Shown piece by piece: positions 52,360 to 60,202 of a stretch of 64,000 bases of DNA. The DNA is from an uncultured Lachnospiraceae bacterium (lineage in GTDB: Bacteria; Bacillota; Clostridia; Lachnospirales; Lachnospiraceae), in contig CANREG010000002.1 of the NCBI GenBank assembly GCA_947629565.1, positions 20,524 to 84,523 on the forward strand. Reading direction: 5' to 3'. The notes below the pieces were generated by a model, which did not search any database, was not told the origin of the DNA, and saw nothing but the letters and a program-made list of their open reading frames with translations. The position numbers and the translations under genes are program-made. Position 1 is the first letter of the stretch. The number at the start of each line of letters is the position of its first letter.

Positions 52360-52417
52360 TATAAGGATAGAAGTCCATGGATTCTGATGCAATGAGCAAT
52401 CAGGCCATACAACAGAT

Positions 52418-52454
52418 AAAAAGAGTCTGGGAGCAAATTTCCCAGACTCTTTTT
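52418..52454 (+). terminator. Rho-independent terminator of asd
   Basis: AAAAGAGTCTGGGA pairs with TCCCAGACTCTTTT over a 14-bp stem with a short loop, followed by a T-rich tract. It lies 59 bp after the asd stop and shows that the ORF running through it from 52377 is not a real gene start. Confidence 0.9.
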
Positions 52455-52502
52455 CTTTTGCGAAAAAAGGTGTATAATAAAAATATTAATGGAGGTGGTC
52501 GC

Positions 52503-53117
52503 ATGAGCAAAAAGGAGAATAAGCATGAACTGGCAATTCCGAGAACCGGATTTGTGATTAAGGGAGAATTGTCAGTAAAAGGGGAATTGGCCGTAAAGGG
52601 AGAATTAGCGGCCATTAACGAATTAGCGACAAGAGGAGAATTGTCTGTTAAGGGAGAACTGGATAAAAATGCAGACAGTGAGAGGATTATCATTGTAGAG
52701 AGTATAGAGGCAGCAGTGGAGTATTTAAAGGATACTAAGGGCAATGTCTTAACGGCTACCGGCGCTTCCGGGATTTATGAATATACGAAGCTTGAGGACT
52801 ATAAAAACCGCATTTATTGCCGGGTGCCGGCAGACAGCGAGGTTATCCGCTCCTGTGAGAAAATGGAGATTACCGGCAGGCATGTTATCGGCATGAAAAG
52901 TCCTTTTTCCAAATTGATGAACTATGCCACCTTAAAGGAGTATGATATCCGGTACTTTGTCACAAAGGATTCCGGTATATCCAGCGGGTTTATCGAGAAG
53001 ATGGAGGCGGCTTTGGAGCTTGGGGTAACTTTGATTGTGGTGGCAGTCGGCTACCATGAGGACGGTGAAAACGAGGAGACGGTGAAGCGGATAAAAGGCA
53101 GCGCACCGAAGGCGTAG
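52503..53117 (+). CDS. Precorrin-6A reductase (CbiJ/CobK) C-terminal-half protein with repeat N-terminus
   Basis: Residues from about 65 to the end of this 204-aa protein match the second half of CbiJ/CobK: NRIYCRVPADSEVIRSCEKM, GMKSPFSKLMNYATL (family GPFS and N), and RYFVTKDSGISSGFIEKMEAA. The first half of the family, with the dinucleotide-binding GGTxE loop, is missing. In its place are hexapeptide repeats KGELSV/KGELAV/KGELAA. No cobalamin genes are nearby, so the original activity is unlikely or altered. ATG 52503 follows GGAGGTGG. It may be a decayed or repurposed enzyme; the role is unknown. Confidence 0.75.
   Translation: MSKKENKHELAIPRTGFVIKGELSVKGELAVKGELAAINELATRGELSVKGELDKNADSERIIIVESIEAAVEYLKDTKGNVLTATGASGIYEYTKLEDYKNRIYCRVPADSEVIRSCEKMEITGRHVIGMKSPFSKLMNYATLKEYDIRYFVTKDSGISSGFIEKMEAALELGVTLIVVAVGYHEDGENEETVKRIKGSAPKA
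52560..52664 (+). repeat. 18-bp tandem repeat in the CbiJ-like gene
   Basis: About six 18-bp units (aagggagaattgtcagta and variants) encode KGELSV-like hexapeptides at the protein N-terminus. They are imperfect, which suggests age or selection on the amino acids. Confidence 0.8.
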
Positions 53118-53229
53118 CAGCATCGGACAAAGTATAAGAGGCCACTATCAGATAAAGGACGGGAAGTGTTCGGCAGATGACTGCTGGGGAAGGAAACGAG
53201 TATCAGTTTAGCAGACGGAGGGAAAAGGA

Positions 53230-55026
53230 TTGGATATTGAAAATGTAATCGCAGGGTTAGACCAGCTTTTTGAGACGAATCAGGGTGAAAAGGTGGAGGA
53301 CTATTTATCCGGATATTTAGAGCAGGCGTTAAAAGAAGGCGATGCGGGCAGCGCCATAACCCTGATTAATGAATTGATTGGATTTTACAGAGATACCTCC
53401 CAGTATGGCAAGGCTATGGCATACTGTGAGAAATTGCCCTCCTTTATGGAGCGGGCCGGTCTTTCCGGAACGGTGCATTATGGAACAAGCTGCTTAAATA
53501 TTGCCAATGCTTACCGGGCAGCCGGAAGGCTTGAGGATTCCATGAAATATTATCATATTGTGTTTGATATTTATGAACAGGTGTTAGAGCCGGGGGATTT
53601 TCGCTATGCCAGCCTGCATAATAATCTGTCCCTGCTCTATCAGGAAATGGGAGAGTTTGATAAGGCGTGCGGGGAATTGGAGCAGGCGCTTTCCATTGTC
53701 CTGCATTATCCGGAGGCAATCATTGAGCAGGGCGTGACTTATACGAATCTGGCGTCTTCCTATAACCGGGCAGGAGAGAAAGACAAGGCAAAGGAAATGG
53801 TGGAAAAGGGGCTTGCCATATTTGAGGACGGCCACCAGGATGATTTTCATTACAGCGCCGCCCTTTCGGTAGCCGGGGATGTCTGGTTTGCATACGGAGA
53901 GTATGAAAAGGCAGCAGACCGGTACGAACAGGCAATGCTTGTATTAAGGCGGCATGTGGGAGTAACTCACGCTTATTTCCGCATTGTCTCCAATCTGCAG
54001 ACCTGCTACGAGGCATTGGGAAAGCCGGAGGCCTTAAAGGGACTTGTGCTTTGCCGGGCATATTATGAGCAGTTTGGGAAAAAGGTGTTTGAAAAATTGC
54101 AAGAAGAACTTAAAGGGGAAGAGACGGGAAATGACGCGGCCTTTACGATTGCCAAGGTAGGCGAGGGCTCCGACTGCTTCGGGCTGGACGACATTTTATC
54201 GAAGGACCATGATTTTGGACCGGGCTTTGCCCTTTTTGTCACCAGGCAGCAGTACGGACAGTACGGTGAACGGCTGCAGGAGGCTTATGACGGCCTGCCC
54301 CCGGCATTCCGGGGCTTTGACAAACCGGTGGAGCGGACGGATATGCCTCGAAATGGGGTAATCATCATAGAGGATTTCTTCGGGCGGATTTTGAATCTGG
54401 AGGAGGAAGAGGTGGCGTATCTGTTAGAAAATGCCGCGCTTACAGAAAACGCATGGTTGAAGGTAAGGGACTGGCAGTTAAAGACAGTGACCAACGGGGA
54501 GATTTTTGCCGGAGCAAACGGCGTCTTTGGCCGCATTTATGCGGCGCTAAAAAAGGGATATCCCCAAAAGCTGTGGCGGCGGAAGGTAGCCCAGTGTCTG
54601 GGCGAAATCTGTCAGGACGGACAGTATAATTACAAGCGGCTGATGCAAAGGGGAGACTCTCCCGGAGCGGCGGTACTTCTTCATTCCTTTGAGGAGCATG
54701 TGCTGGAATTTCTCTATCTCATCAACCGGGAATATGCTCCCCACAAGAAATGGATGTTAAAAGGGGCGGAGATGCTTTCAGAAGGACAGGACATTTTAGG
54801 AAAATTAAAGGAACTGCTCTGTAAGTCTCCGGATCCGGCTGTCTATCAGCAGCGCGACTGCATTGAATGGGTGGGGACGGTGAACCGGGAAGACCAGGTG
54901 CTTGCTGCCATTGAGGAGATTGCAGCCCTAATCAGCGGACTGCTTTTGGAAAAAGGGCTTACAAAAAGCAGGGAGACCTATCTGGAGGCTCATATTCCGT
55001 ATCTGCTGGTGGAGACTCTCGATTAA
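53230..55026 (+). CDS. TPR protein with C-terminal DUF4037 domain
   Basis: The 598-aa protein has an N-terminal half of about six tetratricopeptide repeats (AMAYCEKLPSFMERAG, SLHNNLSLLYQEMGEFDKA, GVTYTNLASSYNRAGEKDKA). From residue 300 it becomes a DUF4037-like domain: GEGSDCFGLDDILSKDHDFGPGF resembles a nucleotidyltransferase-type GS...D-x-D pattern. TPRs usually bind partner proteins. The function is unknown. The TTG start is 7 nt from GGAGGG. A DUF4125 gene follows, and the two may work together. Confidence 0.8.
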   Translation: MDIENVIAGLDQLFETNQGEKVEDYLSGYLEQALKEGDAGSAITLINELIGFYRDTSQYGKAMAYCEKLPSFMERAGLSGTVHYGTSCLNIANAYRAAGRLEDSMKYYHIVFDIYEQVLEPGDFRYASLHNNLSLLYQEMGEFDKACGELEQALSIVLHYPEAIIEQGVTYTNLASSYNRAGEKDKAKEMVEKGLAIFEDGHQDDFHYSAALSVAGDVWFAYGEYEKAADRYEQAMLVLRRHVGVTHAYFRIVSNLQTCYEALGKPEALKGLVLCRAYYEQFGKKVFEKLQEELKGEETGNDAAFTIAKVGEGSDCFGLDDILSKDHDFGPGFALFVTRQQYGQYGERLQEAYDGLPPAFRGFDKPVERTDMPRNGVIIIEDFFGRILNLEEEEVAYLLENAALTENAWLKVRDWQLKTVTNGEIFAGANGVFGRIYAALKKGYPQKLWRRKVAQCLGEICQDGQYNYKRLMQRGDSPGAAVLLHSFEEHVLEFLYLINREYAPHKKWMLKGAEMLSEGQDILGKLKELLCKSPDPAVYQQRDCIEWVGTVNREDQVLAAIEEIAALISGLLLEKGLTKSRETYLEAHIPYLLVETLD

Positions 55027-55054
55027 GCGTATCGTTCGATGTTCCCTGGCGAAA

Positions 55055-55148
55055 GTTACCGGATCATTTTAGCAGATGATTAAGCATGGATAATTAGATT
55101 TTCCATTGTGTAAGTGTTACCGGATTATTTTAGAACATGATTAAGCAT
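55055..55148 (+). repeat. Direct repeat before the DUF4125 gene
   Basis: Two 33-bp copies beginning GTTACCGGAT (55055-55087 and 55116-55148) differ at few positions and have a period of 61 bp. Each ends GATTAAGCAT. They occupy most of the 177-bp gap between the TPR-DUF4037 and DUF4125 genes and could be regulatory. Confidence 0.75.
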
Positions 55149-55203
55149 TCATATCATTACATATAGTATATACAATCAAGGTATAGGAAAGAAGGAGAAT
55201 CAT

Positions 55204-55827
55204 ATGGAAAAAGAAGAATTGGTGGAAGCCATTGTAAAGTTAGAATGGAATGCTTTTGATAAAGTGGAGAATAAAGGAGGCAGGGCGGAGTGCCAGGATG
55301 ACTGGAATACCTTTTCTCTTATGCGGAAAAGCCAGTATTTGGCATGGCCAAAGGAACTTCTTGAGAGCTTTTACGAGGATTTTGTCGAGGCCAACCGGAA
55401 GGGCTGGAACCTGATTACAGAAAAATATGGACGCATGATGGAATCCACCGTCCCGGAGGAATACGAGGCAATCAAAGCACAGCTTCCCCCCTGTCCTTCA
55501 CAGAAACGGGCAATCGTCAATCAGATTGCGGAGATTCAGGTGCAGTGGATGGAAGATTTTGCAAAGGAATATCCTCATATGGCCATGAATGCCCGGAGTA
55601 TTCATTCCTCTGAAGATACACCCTACAACACCTCCTATGAGACCTACCTAAAGGGCGAACTGATGACCTACTCTGACCGCACCTTAAACCTTTATGGCCG
55701 GTGGATTGTCGACTTAAACCAAAAGGACGAAAACCTTGCCCGCATAATCATGACAAACACAGCGCTCCTTTACGGCTACGCCTCCTTACAGGCCGCCGAA
55801 GAAGCCCTTGGCAGCCAACCCCAATAA
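55204..55827 (+). CDS. DUF4125 family protein
   Basis: The 207-aa protein matches the DUF4125 pattern: ELVEAIVKLEWNAFDKVENKGGRA, CQDDWNTFSLMRKSQYLAW and a C-terminal helical part (GRWIVDLNQKDENLARIIM). The N-terminal Trp/Glu-rich part is the best conserved. Its function is unknown. Its neighbour is the TPR-DUF4037 gene. The large palindromic repeat begins at or within a few bases of its stop codon. Confidence 0.82.
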   Translation: MEKEELVEAIVKLEWNAFDKVENKGGRAECQDDWNTFSLMRKSQYLAWPKELLESFYEDFVEANRKGWNLITEKYGRMMESTVPEEYEAIKAQLPPCPSQKRAIVNQIAEIQVQWMEDFAKEYPHMAMNARSIHSSEDTPYNTSYETYLKGELMTYSDRTLNLYGRWIVDLNQKDENLARIIMTNTALLYGYASLQAAEEALGSQPQ

Positions 55828-55855
55828 CCCTTCCTTTTTCCCATATCCTTATTGG

Positions 55856-56342
55856 CGTTTCCCGGCGGCTCCCTTTCTCTTATCCGCATTTTTTACAAAA
55901 CCGCCTCGGGATAATCCTTTCCCATTTTCCCGCACTGCCATCGGTTTTAAGAAATCCTGCTGCCGGGCTCTCCTGCATATTAGATTGCACGCGCTTACGA
56001 AGAACTCGCACCGGGAAGGGGTGACTGGGAAACATTTGCAGCCCCTTTGAAAACGCCGGTACTTGCGAAGGCCCTTTCTTAATCTGTTATTCAGCAGATA
56101 ATGAACAGGGCCTTCGCTTATGTACCGCTGCGTTTTCGACAGAGCGCAAGCGTGGCTGCATAATGTTTGCCCAGCACCCCAAACCCGGTGCTCAAACACT
56201 TCTTCGCGCGTGCAATATGCAGGAGAGCCCGACAGTGGATTTCTAAAAAACCGCGTGTCGGGAAAAATGGGAGAAGGATTACTCCGGGGCGGTAATTTAC
56301 TAATCATATGGCGGATAAGAAAAAGGGAGCCGCCGGGAAACG
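55856..56342. repeat. ~490-bp near-palindromic repeat element, copy 1
   Basis: The two ends are inverted repeats (CGTTTCCCGGCGGCTCCCTT at the left; the reverse complement of the right end reads the same for over 30 bp with few changes). The homology between arms continues inward through CCGGGCTCTCCTGCATATT and GCACGCGC to a central hairpin at 56065-56117 (GCGAAGGCCCT with AGGGCCTTCGC). So the whole element folds back on itself. It holds no convincing gene. A partial second copy is at the right edge of the window. Similarity between copies may begin up to 30 bp further left. It resembles a MITE or a pair of inverted REP-like units; the class is not known to me. Confidence 0.85.
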
Positions 56343-56361
56343 GAAAAAGTAAATTTTTGTG

Positions 56362-56390
56362 TTGAAAAAGAATGGATTATACAGTATAAT
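56362..56390 (+). promoter_or_regulatory. SigmaA-type promoter for efp
   Basis: TTGAAA, a 17-bp spacer and TATAAT form a near-consensus promoter immediately after the palindromic element and about 80 bp before efp. Confidence 0.75.
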
Positions 56391-56473
56391 GCTGATATGT
56401 GAGTGCTTATGGCATGGAAGATTGTGGTTATAAGTACAGAGGATATGTGACTTATGGTAAGGAGGATTTTATA

Positions 56474-57037
56474 ATGGCAACAATTTCAGCAGGTGATTTT
56501 AGAAATGGCGTAACCATTGAATTTGAAGGGAATATTTATCAGATTGTAGAATTTCAGCATGTTAAGCCGGGTAAAGGCGCAGCCTTTGTCCGTACTAAGT
56601 TAAAGAATATTGTGAACGGCGGCGTGGTGGAAAAGACGTTCCGTCCTACAGAGAAGTGTGAGACGGCTCACATTGACCGGAAGAATATGCAGTATCTTTA
56701 TCAGGATGGAGATTTGTACTACTTTATGGACAATGATACCTATGACCAGATTGCTTTAGGTAAGGATGTGGTTGGCGATTCCCTTAAGTTTGTTAAGGAG
56801 AATGAGAATGTGAAAGTGGTTTCCCATGCAGGCAATGTATTTGCCATTGAGCCGGAGATTACCGTTGTCTTAGAGGTAACGGAGTGCGAACCGGGCGTTA
56901 AGGGCAATACGGCAACCGGAGCAACCAAGCCATGTACTGTAGAGACCGGAGCAACCCTTAATGTACCGCTGTTTGTCAATCAGGGAGATAAGATTTCCAT
57001 TGATACAAGAACAGGGGAGTATCTTTCAAGAGCATAA
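56474..57037 (+). CDS. efp: Elongation factor P
   Basis: The 187-aa protein has the three EF-P domains: [16 protein letters not shown], the loop [13 protein letters not shown] with Lys34 at the modified position, and the C-terminal OB domain ending [16 protein letters not shown] rescues ribosomes stalled at proline stretches. The ATG at 56474 follows AAGGAGG; the longer ORF to 56399 is not EF-P-like. In Bacillus and Clostridia efp is next to spoIIIAA, as here apart from one inserted gene. Confidence 0.97.
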   Translation: MATISAGDFRNGVTIEFEGNIYQIVEFQHVKPGKGAAFVRTKLKNIVNGGVVEKTFRPTEKCETAHIDRKNMQYLYQDGDLYYFMDNDTYDQIALGKDVVGDSLKFVKENENVKVVSHAGNVFAIEPEITVVLEVTECEPGVKGNTATGATKPCTVETGATLNVPLFVNQGDKISIDTRTGEYLSRA

Positions 57038-57085
57038 AATAAGTTAAAAATGGTGTATGCAGAATAATATTATGTATAATGACCT

Positions 57086-57124
57086 AAAAAGTCGGTAGAT
57101 AAACCAATTATCTACCGACTTTTA
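57086..57124 (+). terminator. Rho-independent terminator after efp
   Basis: AAAAGTCGGTAGATAA pairs with TTATCTACCGACTTTT over about 16 bp with a 7-nt loop. The flanking A and T runs make it work for both efp and the convergent CAP gene. Confidence 0.9.
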
Positions 57125-57181
57125 AATTTTATTATTGAAATATGTTGTCTGTTAAGTAAATGTATTCATATGCGATAAAGA

Positions 57182-58156
57182 TTATGGAAGAGATACAAAA
57201 ATTTGACACCAATACTTCTTGCCGTTTATTTCACAATATCCAATTCCGGTAATTGTGGTATCTTCTGTTAAAATTGCTGCTTTGTGGGCGCTTGAACGAA
57301 ACCATTCATCGACAACGGAATATGCATCTTCTTGTCCATTCGCAATATTTTCGTATGCAAAATCATATATCATTTTATATTCACCGGTGTCCAAAATACT
57401 ATAAAAATCTGTGCCATCGGGGCGGGTATGACTATACTTTTGGGCGCATTCCAATGCGCGGGCATTAGCGGCGTTTGTTAAATTACGATCCAGTACTAAA
57501 GCCGGAAGATTATATTGTGCCCGTAAGTTATTTACATATTGGAGTACACCTAACACATTTGCATCAGTAGTAATGGATTCAGGAGCTTCATCGACAGTAT
57601 GCCGGTAGTAGCCATCTGTTACTTGAACAGTACAGGAATAAGTCTTTTTCCCAAGCTTAGCCCGGATTGTAGTTGTTCCTGCATTACAGCCGGTTACAGT
57701 ACCATCGTAAGCAACAACAGCAACTTTGCTATTATCAGATGACCAATAGGGTGTGCGTATTGTGTTTTTCATAGATAACTTATATGAACTTTTCTCTTCT
57801 ATTTGAATACTTTTTTCACTGATAGAAGGTTTTTCTACATAAACCGTACATTTATATTTTTTCTTTCCGGCAGTTGCGGTAATCTTTGCTTTACCATAGG
57901 ATTTTGCTTTTACAAGACCTGTTTTGCTTACAGACGCAACTTTAGGTTTGGAAGATTTCCATTTGACCGTTCCGGAGTAATTTGTAAGCTGCAATTGCTG
58001 GGTGCGTTTCTTGTCAAGACCTACTTTGGTATAGTTTAAAGAAACTTTCTTTTTGGATGCAGCTAAGGATTGATTAGATACTGGTACAAAATTCAATGAC
58101 ATGCATATTATTAATAACAATAATATTTTTAGAAATGTTGGTATGTTTTTTTTCAT
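57182..58156 (-). CDS. Secreted CAP-domain protein with two Ig-like (BIG2) repeats
   Basis: The 324-aa protein has a signal peptide (KILLLLIICMSLNFVPVSNQSLAA), two BIG2-like repeats (WKSSKPKVASVSKTGLVKAK; WSSDNSKVAVVAYDGTVTG) and a C-terminal CAP/SCP domain (YVNNLRAQYNLPALVLD, YSHTRPDGTDFYSIL, YENIANGQEDA). CAP proteins are extracellular; some in Clostridia are linked to sporulation or cell-wall binding. ATG 58156 follows AAAGGA; the first 51 residues of the ORF track are rejected. It lies opposite to efp and spoIIIAA and splits their usual adjacency. Confidence 0.88.
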   Translation of the reverse strand: MKKNIPTFLKILLLLIICMSLNFVPVSNQSLAASKKKVSLNYTKVGLDKKRTQQLQLTNYSGTVKWKSSKPKVASVSKTGLVKAKSYGKAKITATAGKKKYKCTVYVEKPSISEKSIQIEEKSSYKLSMKNTIRTPYWSSDNSKVAVVAYDGTVTGCNAGTTTIRAKLGKKTYSCTVQVTDGYYRHTVDEAPESITTDANVLGVLQYVNNLRAQYNLPALVLDRNLTNAANARALECAQKYSHTRPDGTDFYSILDTGEYKMIYDFAYENIANGQEDAYSVVDEWFRSSAHKAAILTEDTTITGIGYCEINGKKYWCQIFVSLP

Positions 58157-58190
58157 TGCTCTAGTCCTTTCTATTGTTGTTAATGATTTT

Positions 58191-58219
58191 ATCATAGCAC
58201 AAAATTGATAATGATACAA
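58191..58219 (-). promoter_or_regulatory. SigmaA-type promoter for the CAP gene
   Basis: On the minus strand TTGTAT, a 17-bp spacer and TATGAT with an extended TGC before it precede the CAP gene by about 35 bp. Confidence 0.65.
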
Positions 58220-58229
58220 GAATTGGGCA

Positions 58230-58258
58230 GTAATATTTTTAACCGGTGGACATATACT
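58230..58258 (+). promoter_or_regulatory. SigmaE-type promoter of the spoIIIA operon
   Basis: GTAATATT, a 13-bp spacer and CATATACT match the SigmaE consensus (GTCATATT and CATACANT) with one mismatch in each box. It is 74 bp upstream of spoIIIAA, which in Bacillus is transcribed by SigmaE in the mother cell. Confidence 0.65.
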
Positions 58259-58331
58259 AAATGTAGGGAGATAATGTTTGTCCCATATTTGTACAGACAA
58301 AAAATTCACAGGAAATCAGGAAGGTTAAATA

Positions 58332-59309
58332 ATGCATGAGAAGAAAAAGGAAATAATGAAAATATTATCTGCAAAGCTCAGAAAAATATTAGAAAACTCT
58401 GATATAGATTTTGAGCGGCTGCAGGAGCTGCGGCTTAGAATGAATGAACCTTTTATTATCCGGTATGACGGGAAGGAATATTTTGTGGCAGAAAATGGCA
58501 GTTTAACGAAGGAGTATGAAGACGCTTATGAAATTAATGCGGCGGATATCAAGGAAACCCTGGAATATATCAGTAGTTTTTCTCTATATGCCTATGAAGA
58601 TGAAATCAGGCAGGGGTTTATTACGGTACAGGGAGGGCACCGCATTGGTTTAGCGGGGAAGGTAGTATTAGAACAGGGAAGGGTGAAAAGCGTGAAGCAT
58701 ATATCTTTTATCAATATCAGAATGTCTCATGAGAAAAAGGGATGCGGTACAGAGATTATGCCATATATATATGAGGGAAACCAAATTTGTCATACACTGA
58801 TTATATCACCGCCGGGCTGTGGAAAAACGACGCTGCTTCGGGATATCGTGAGAATGATATCAGACGGATTTAAAAATCATCCCGGCGTCAGCGTGGGAGT
58901 GGTGGATGAGCGTTCGGAGATAGGTGCCTGTTACCGGGGAATTCCGCAGAATGATGTGGGAATCCGGACAGATATTTTAGACTGCTGTCCCAAGGCGGAG
59001 GGAATGCTTATGCTTATACGGAGTATGTCCCCGGCTGTGATTGCAGTAGATGAAATTGGAAAGCGTGAAGACATTGACGCCCTTGCCTATGTGATGAACT
59101 GCGGCTGCCAGATGTTGGCTACTGTTCATGGAGCCTCCGTTGATGATGTAAAAAATAAACCGATACTGCGGAAACTGGTGGAGGAAAAGCTATTTAAGCG
59201 GTTTATTGTATTGTCCGGCCGGGAAATTCCGGGAACCATAGAAAGTATATTTGACGAGCGGGGAAGTGTCCTTTATGACGGAAAAATTGCTTTGGCAGGC
59301 GGTGCTTAA
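58332..59309 (+). CDS. spoIIIAA: Stage III sporulation protein AA (SpoIIIAA ATPase)
   Basis: The 325-aa cytoplasmic ATPase has Walker A ISPPGCGKTTLLRD, Walker B VIAVDEIGKRED, and the SpoIIIAA segment GHRIGLAGKVVLEQGRVKSV. It is related to secretion ATPases and powers the channel between mother cell and forespore. It is the first of eight spoIIIA genes in order. A SigmaE-like promoter lies upstream. Confidence 0.96.
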   Translation: MHEKKKEIMKILSAKLRKILENSDIDFERLQELRLRMNEPFIIRYDGKEYFVAENGSLTKEYEDAYEINAADIKETLEYISSFSLYAYEDEIRQGFITVQGGHRIGLAGKVVLEQGRVKSVKHISFINIRMSHEKKGCGTEIMPYIYEGNQICHTLIISPPGCGKTTLLRDIVRMISDGFKNHPGVSVGVVDERSEIGACYRGIPQNDVGIRTDILDCCPKAEGMLMLIRSMSPAVIAVDEIGKREDIDALAYVMNCGCQMLATVHGASVDDVKNKPILRKLVEEKLFKRFIVLSGREIPGTIESIFDERGSVLYDGKIALAGGA

Positions 59310-59328
59310 AAACCGGATTTCAGGCACG

Positions 59329-59433
59329 ATTGTAACGGGGAAGATGTAACAGAGTAAATTACAGCAGGGAGAATTATAACAGGGAGAATTACAACAGGGA
59401 GGATTACATACAGGAAGGATTGTAACAGGGAGG
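59329..59433 (+). repeat. 15-bp tandem array between spoIIIAA and spoIIIAB
   Basis: Seven units of 14-16 bp (attacaacagggagg and variants) fill most of the 133-bp gap. Every unit carries an AGGGAG-like sequence that resembles a ribosome binding site. The real site of spoIIIAB (AGGAGGAG) sits at the end of the array. Confidence 0.9.
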
Positions 59434-59442
59434 AGGAGCAGC

Positions 59443-59970
59443 ATGGTTTTAATCTGTAAGCTGGCAGGAATCATTTTTGTTATGGGCGCAGCCGGATACC
59501 TTTCCCTGTCCATGGGGCAGAACCTTGACCGGCGCAAATGCGAGCTGAGAGGCCTTTACAGTATTTTTATACAATTAAAAAGCCAGATACAGTATATGGG
59601 AGATACCCTGCCGGAATGTTTTGAAATCCTTTCTAAAGGAAGCAAAGGAGCCTTGTCGGATTGGCTTATGGGGTTGACAGAGCGGCTTAATACAAAGCAG
59701 GATATGGGATTTTCAAAAATCTGGCAGGAGGAGCTTGACCGTTTATATCAGATTTCCGCGCTGGCGCCGGAGGATGTGGAGCCTTTAAGGGAATTAGGGG
59801 ACAAGCTGGGAGCAGCGGATATAGCGGCGCAGCTCAAAGCGATTGACTATGCGCTGCTGCATATGGAAAGAAACCGCCAGGCATTAGAGGAGACAATGGA
59901 ACAGAAAAAGAAGGTAATTGTTACCCTAAGTCTGTTTGGCGGCTTTATGACTTTGCTCATTTTATTTTAA
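59443..59970 (+). CDS. spoIIIAB: Stage III sporulation protein AB
   Basis: The 175-aa protein has an N-terminal hydrophobic segment (LAGIIFVMGAAGYLSLSMG) and the family pattern RKCELRGLYSIFIQLKSQIQYMGDTLPE. Size is close to the Bacillus protein (171 aa). It is similar to GspF-type platform proteins and is part of the SpoIIIA channel in the mother-cell membrane. Confidence 0.94.
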   Translation: MVLICKLAGIIFVMGAAGYLSLSMGQNLDRRKCELRGLYSIFIQLKSQIQYMGDTLPECFEILSKGSKGALSDWLMGLTERLNTKQDMGFSKIWQEELDRLYQISALAPEDVEPLRELGDKLGAADIAAQLKAIDYALLHMERNRQALEETMEQKKKVIVTLSLFGGFMTLLILF

Positions 59971-60000
59971 TCATTAACAGGAATACATAAGGGGTTTGTT

Positions 60001-60195
60001 ATGCCAAATGAAATGATTATTAAAATTGCGGCTTTGGGAATAGTGATTGCATTGCTGAACCAAGTGCTAAAGCATGCCGGTCGGGATGACCAGGCATTTT
60101 TTGTGACGCTGGCGGGAATTATTATTGTGCTCACATGGCTGCTGCCGTATTTTATAGAACTATTTTCTGCCATGGAGGGCTTGTTCGGGGTATAA
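60001..60195 (+). CDS. spoIIIAC: Stage III sporulation protein AC
   Basis: The 64-aa protein has two membrane helices (IAALGIVIALLNQVLKHAG; VTLAGIIIVLTWLLPYFIELF) and the conserved GRDDQAFFVTLAG loop, as expected for SpoIIIAC. It lies between spoIIIAB and spoIIIAD in standard order. Confidence 0.94.
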   Translation: MPNEMIIKIAALGIVIALLNQVLKHAGRDDQAFFVTLAGIIIVLTWLLPYFIELFSAMEGLFGV

Positions 60196-60202
60196 GGAGG
60201 GT

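Noticed and set aside
52377-52502. N-terminal extension of the CbiJ-like protein
   Set aside because: The frame runs through the strong asd terminator; the real start at 52503 has GGAGGTGG.
55849-56365. Genes within the palindromic element (ORFs of 80-152 aa on both strands)
   Set aside because: All are translations of the inverted repeat with no ribosome sites and no protein family resemblance.
59329-59433. CRISPR-like or origin iterons in the spoIIIAA-AB gap
   Set aside because: The units are contiguous without spacers and there is no replication or plasmid gene nearby.
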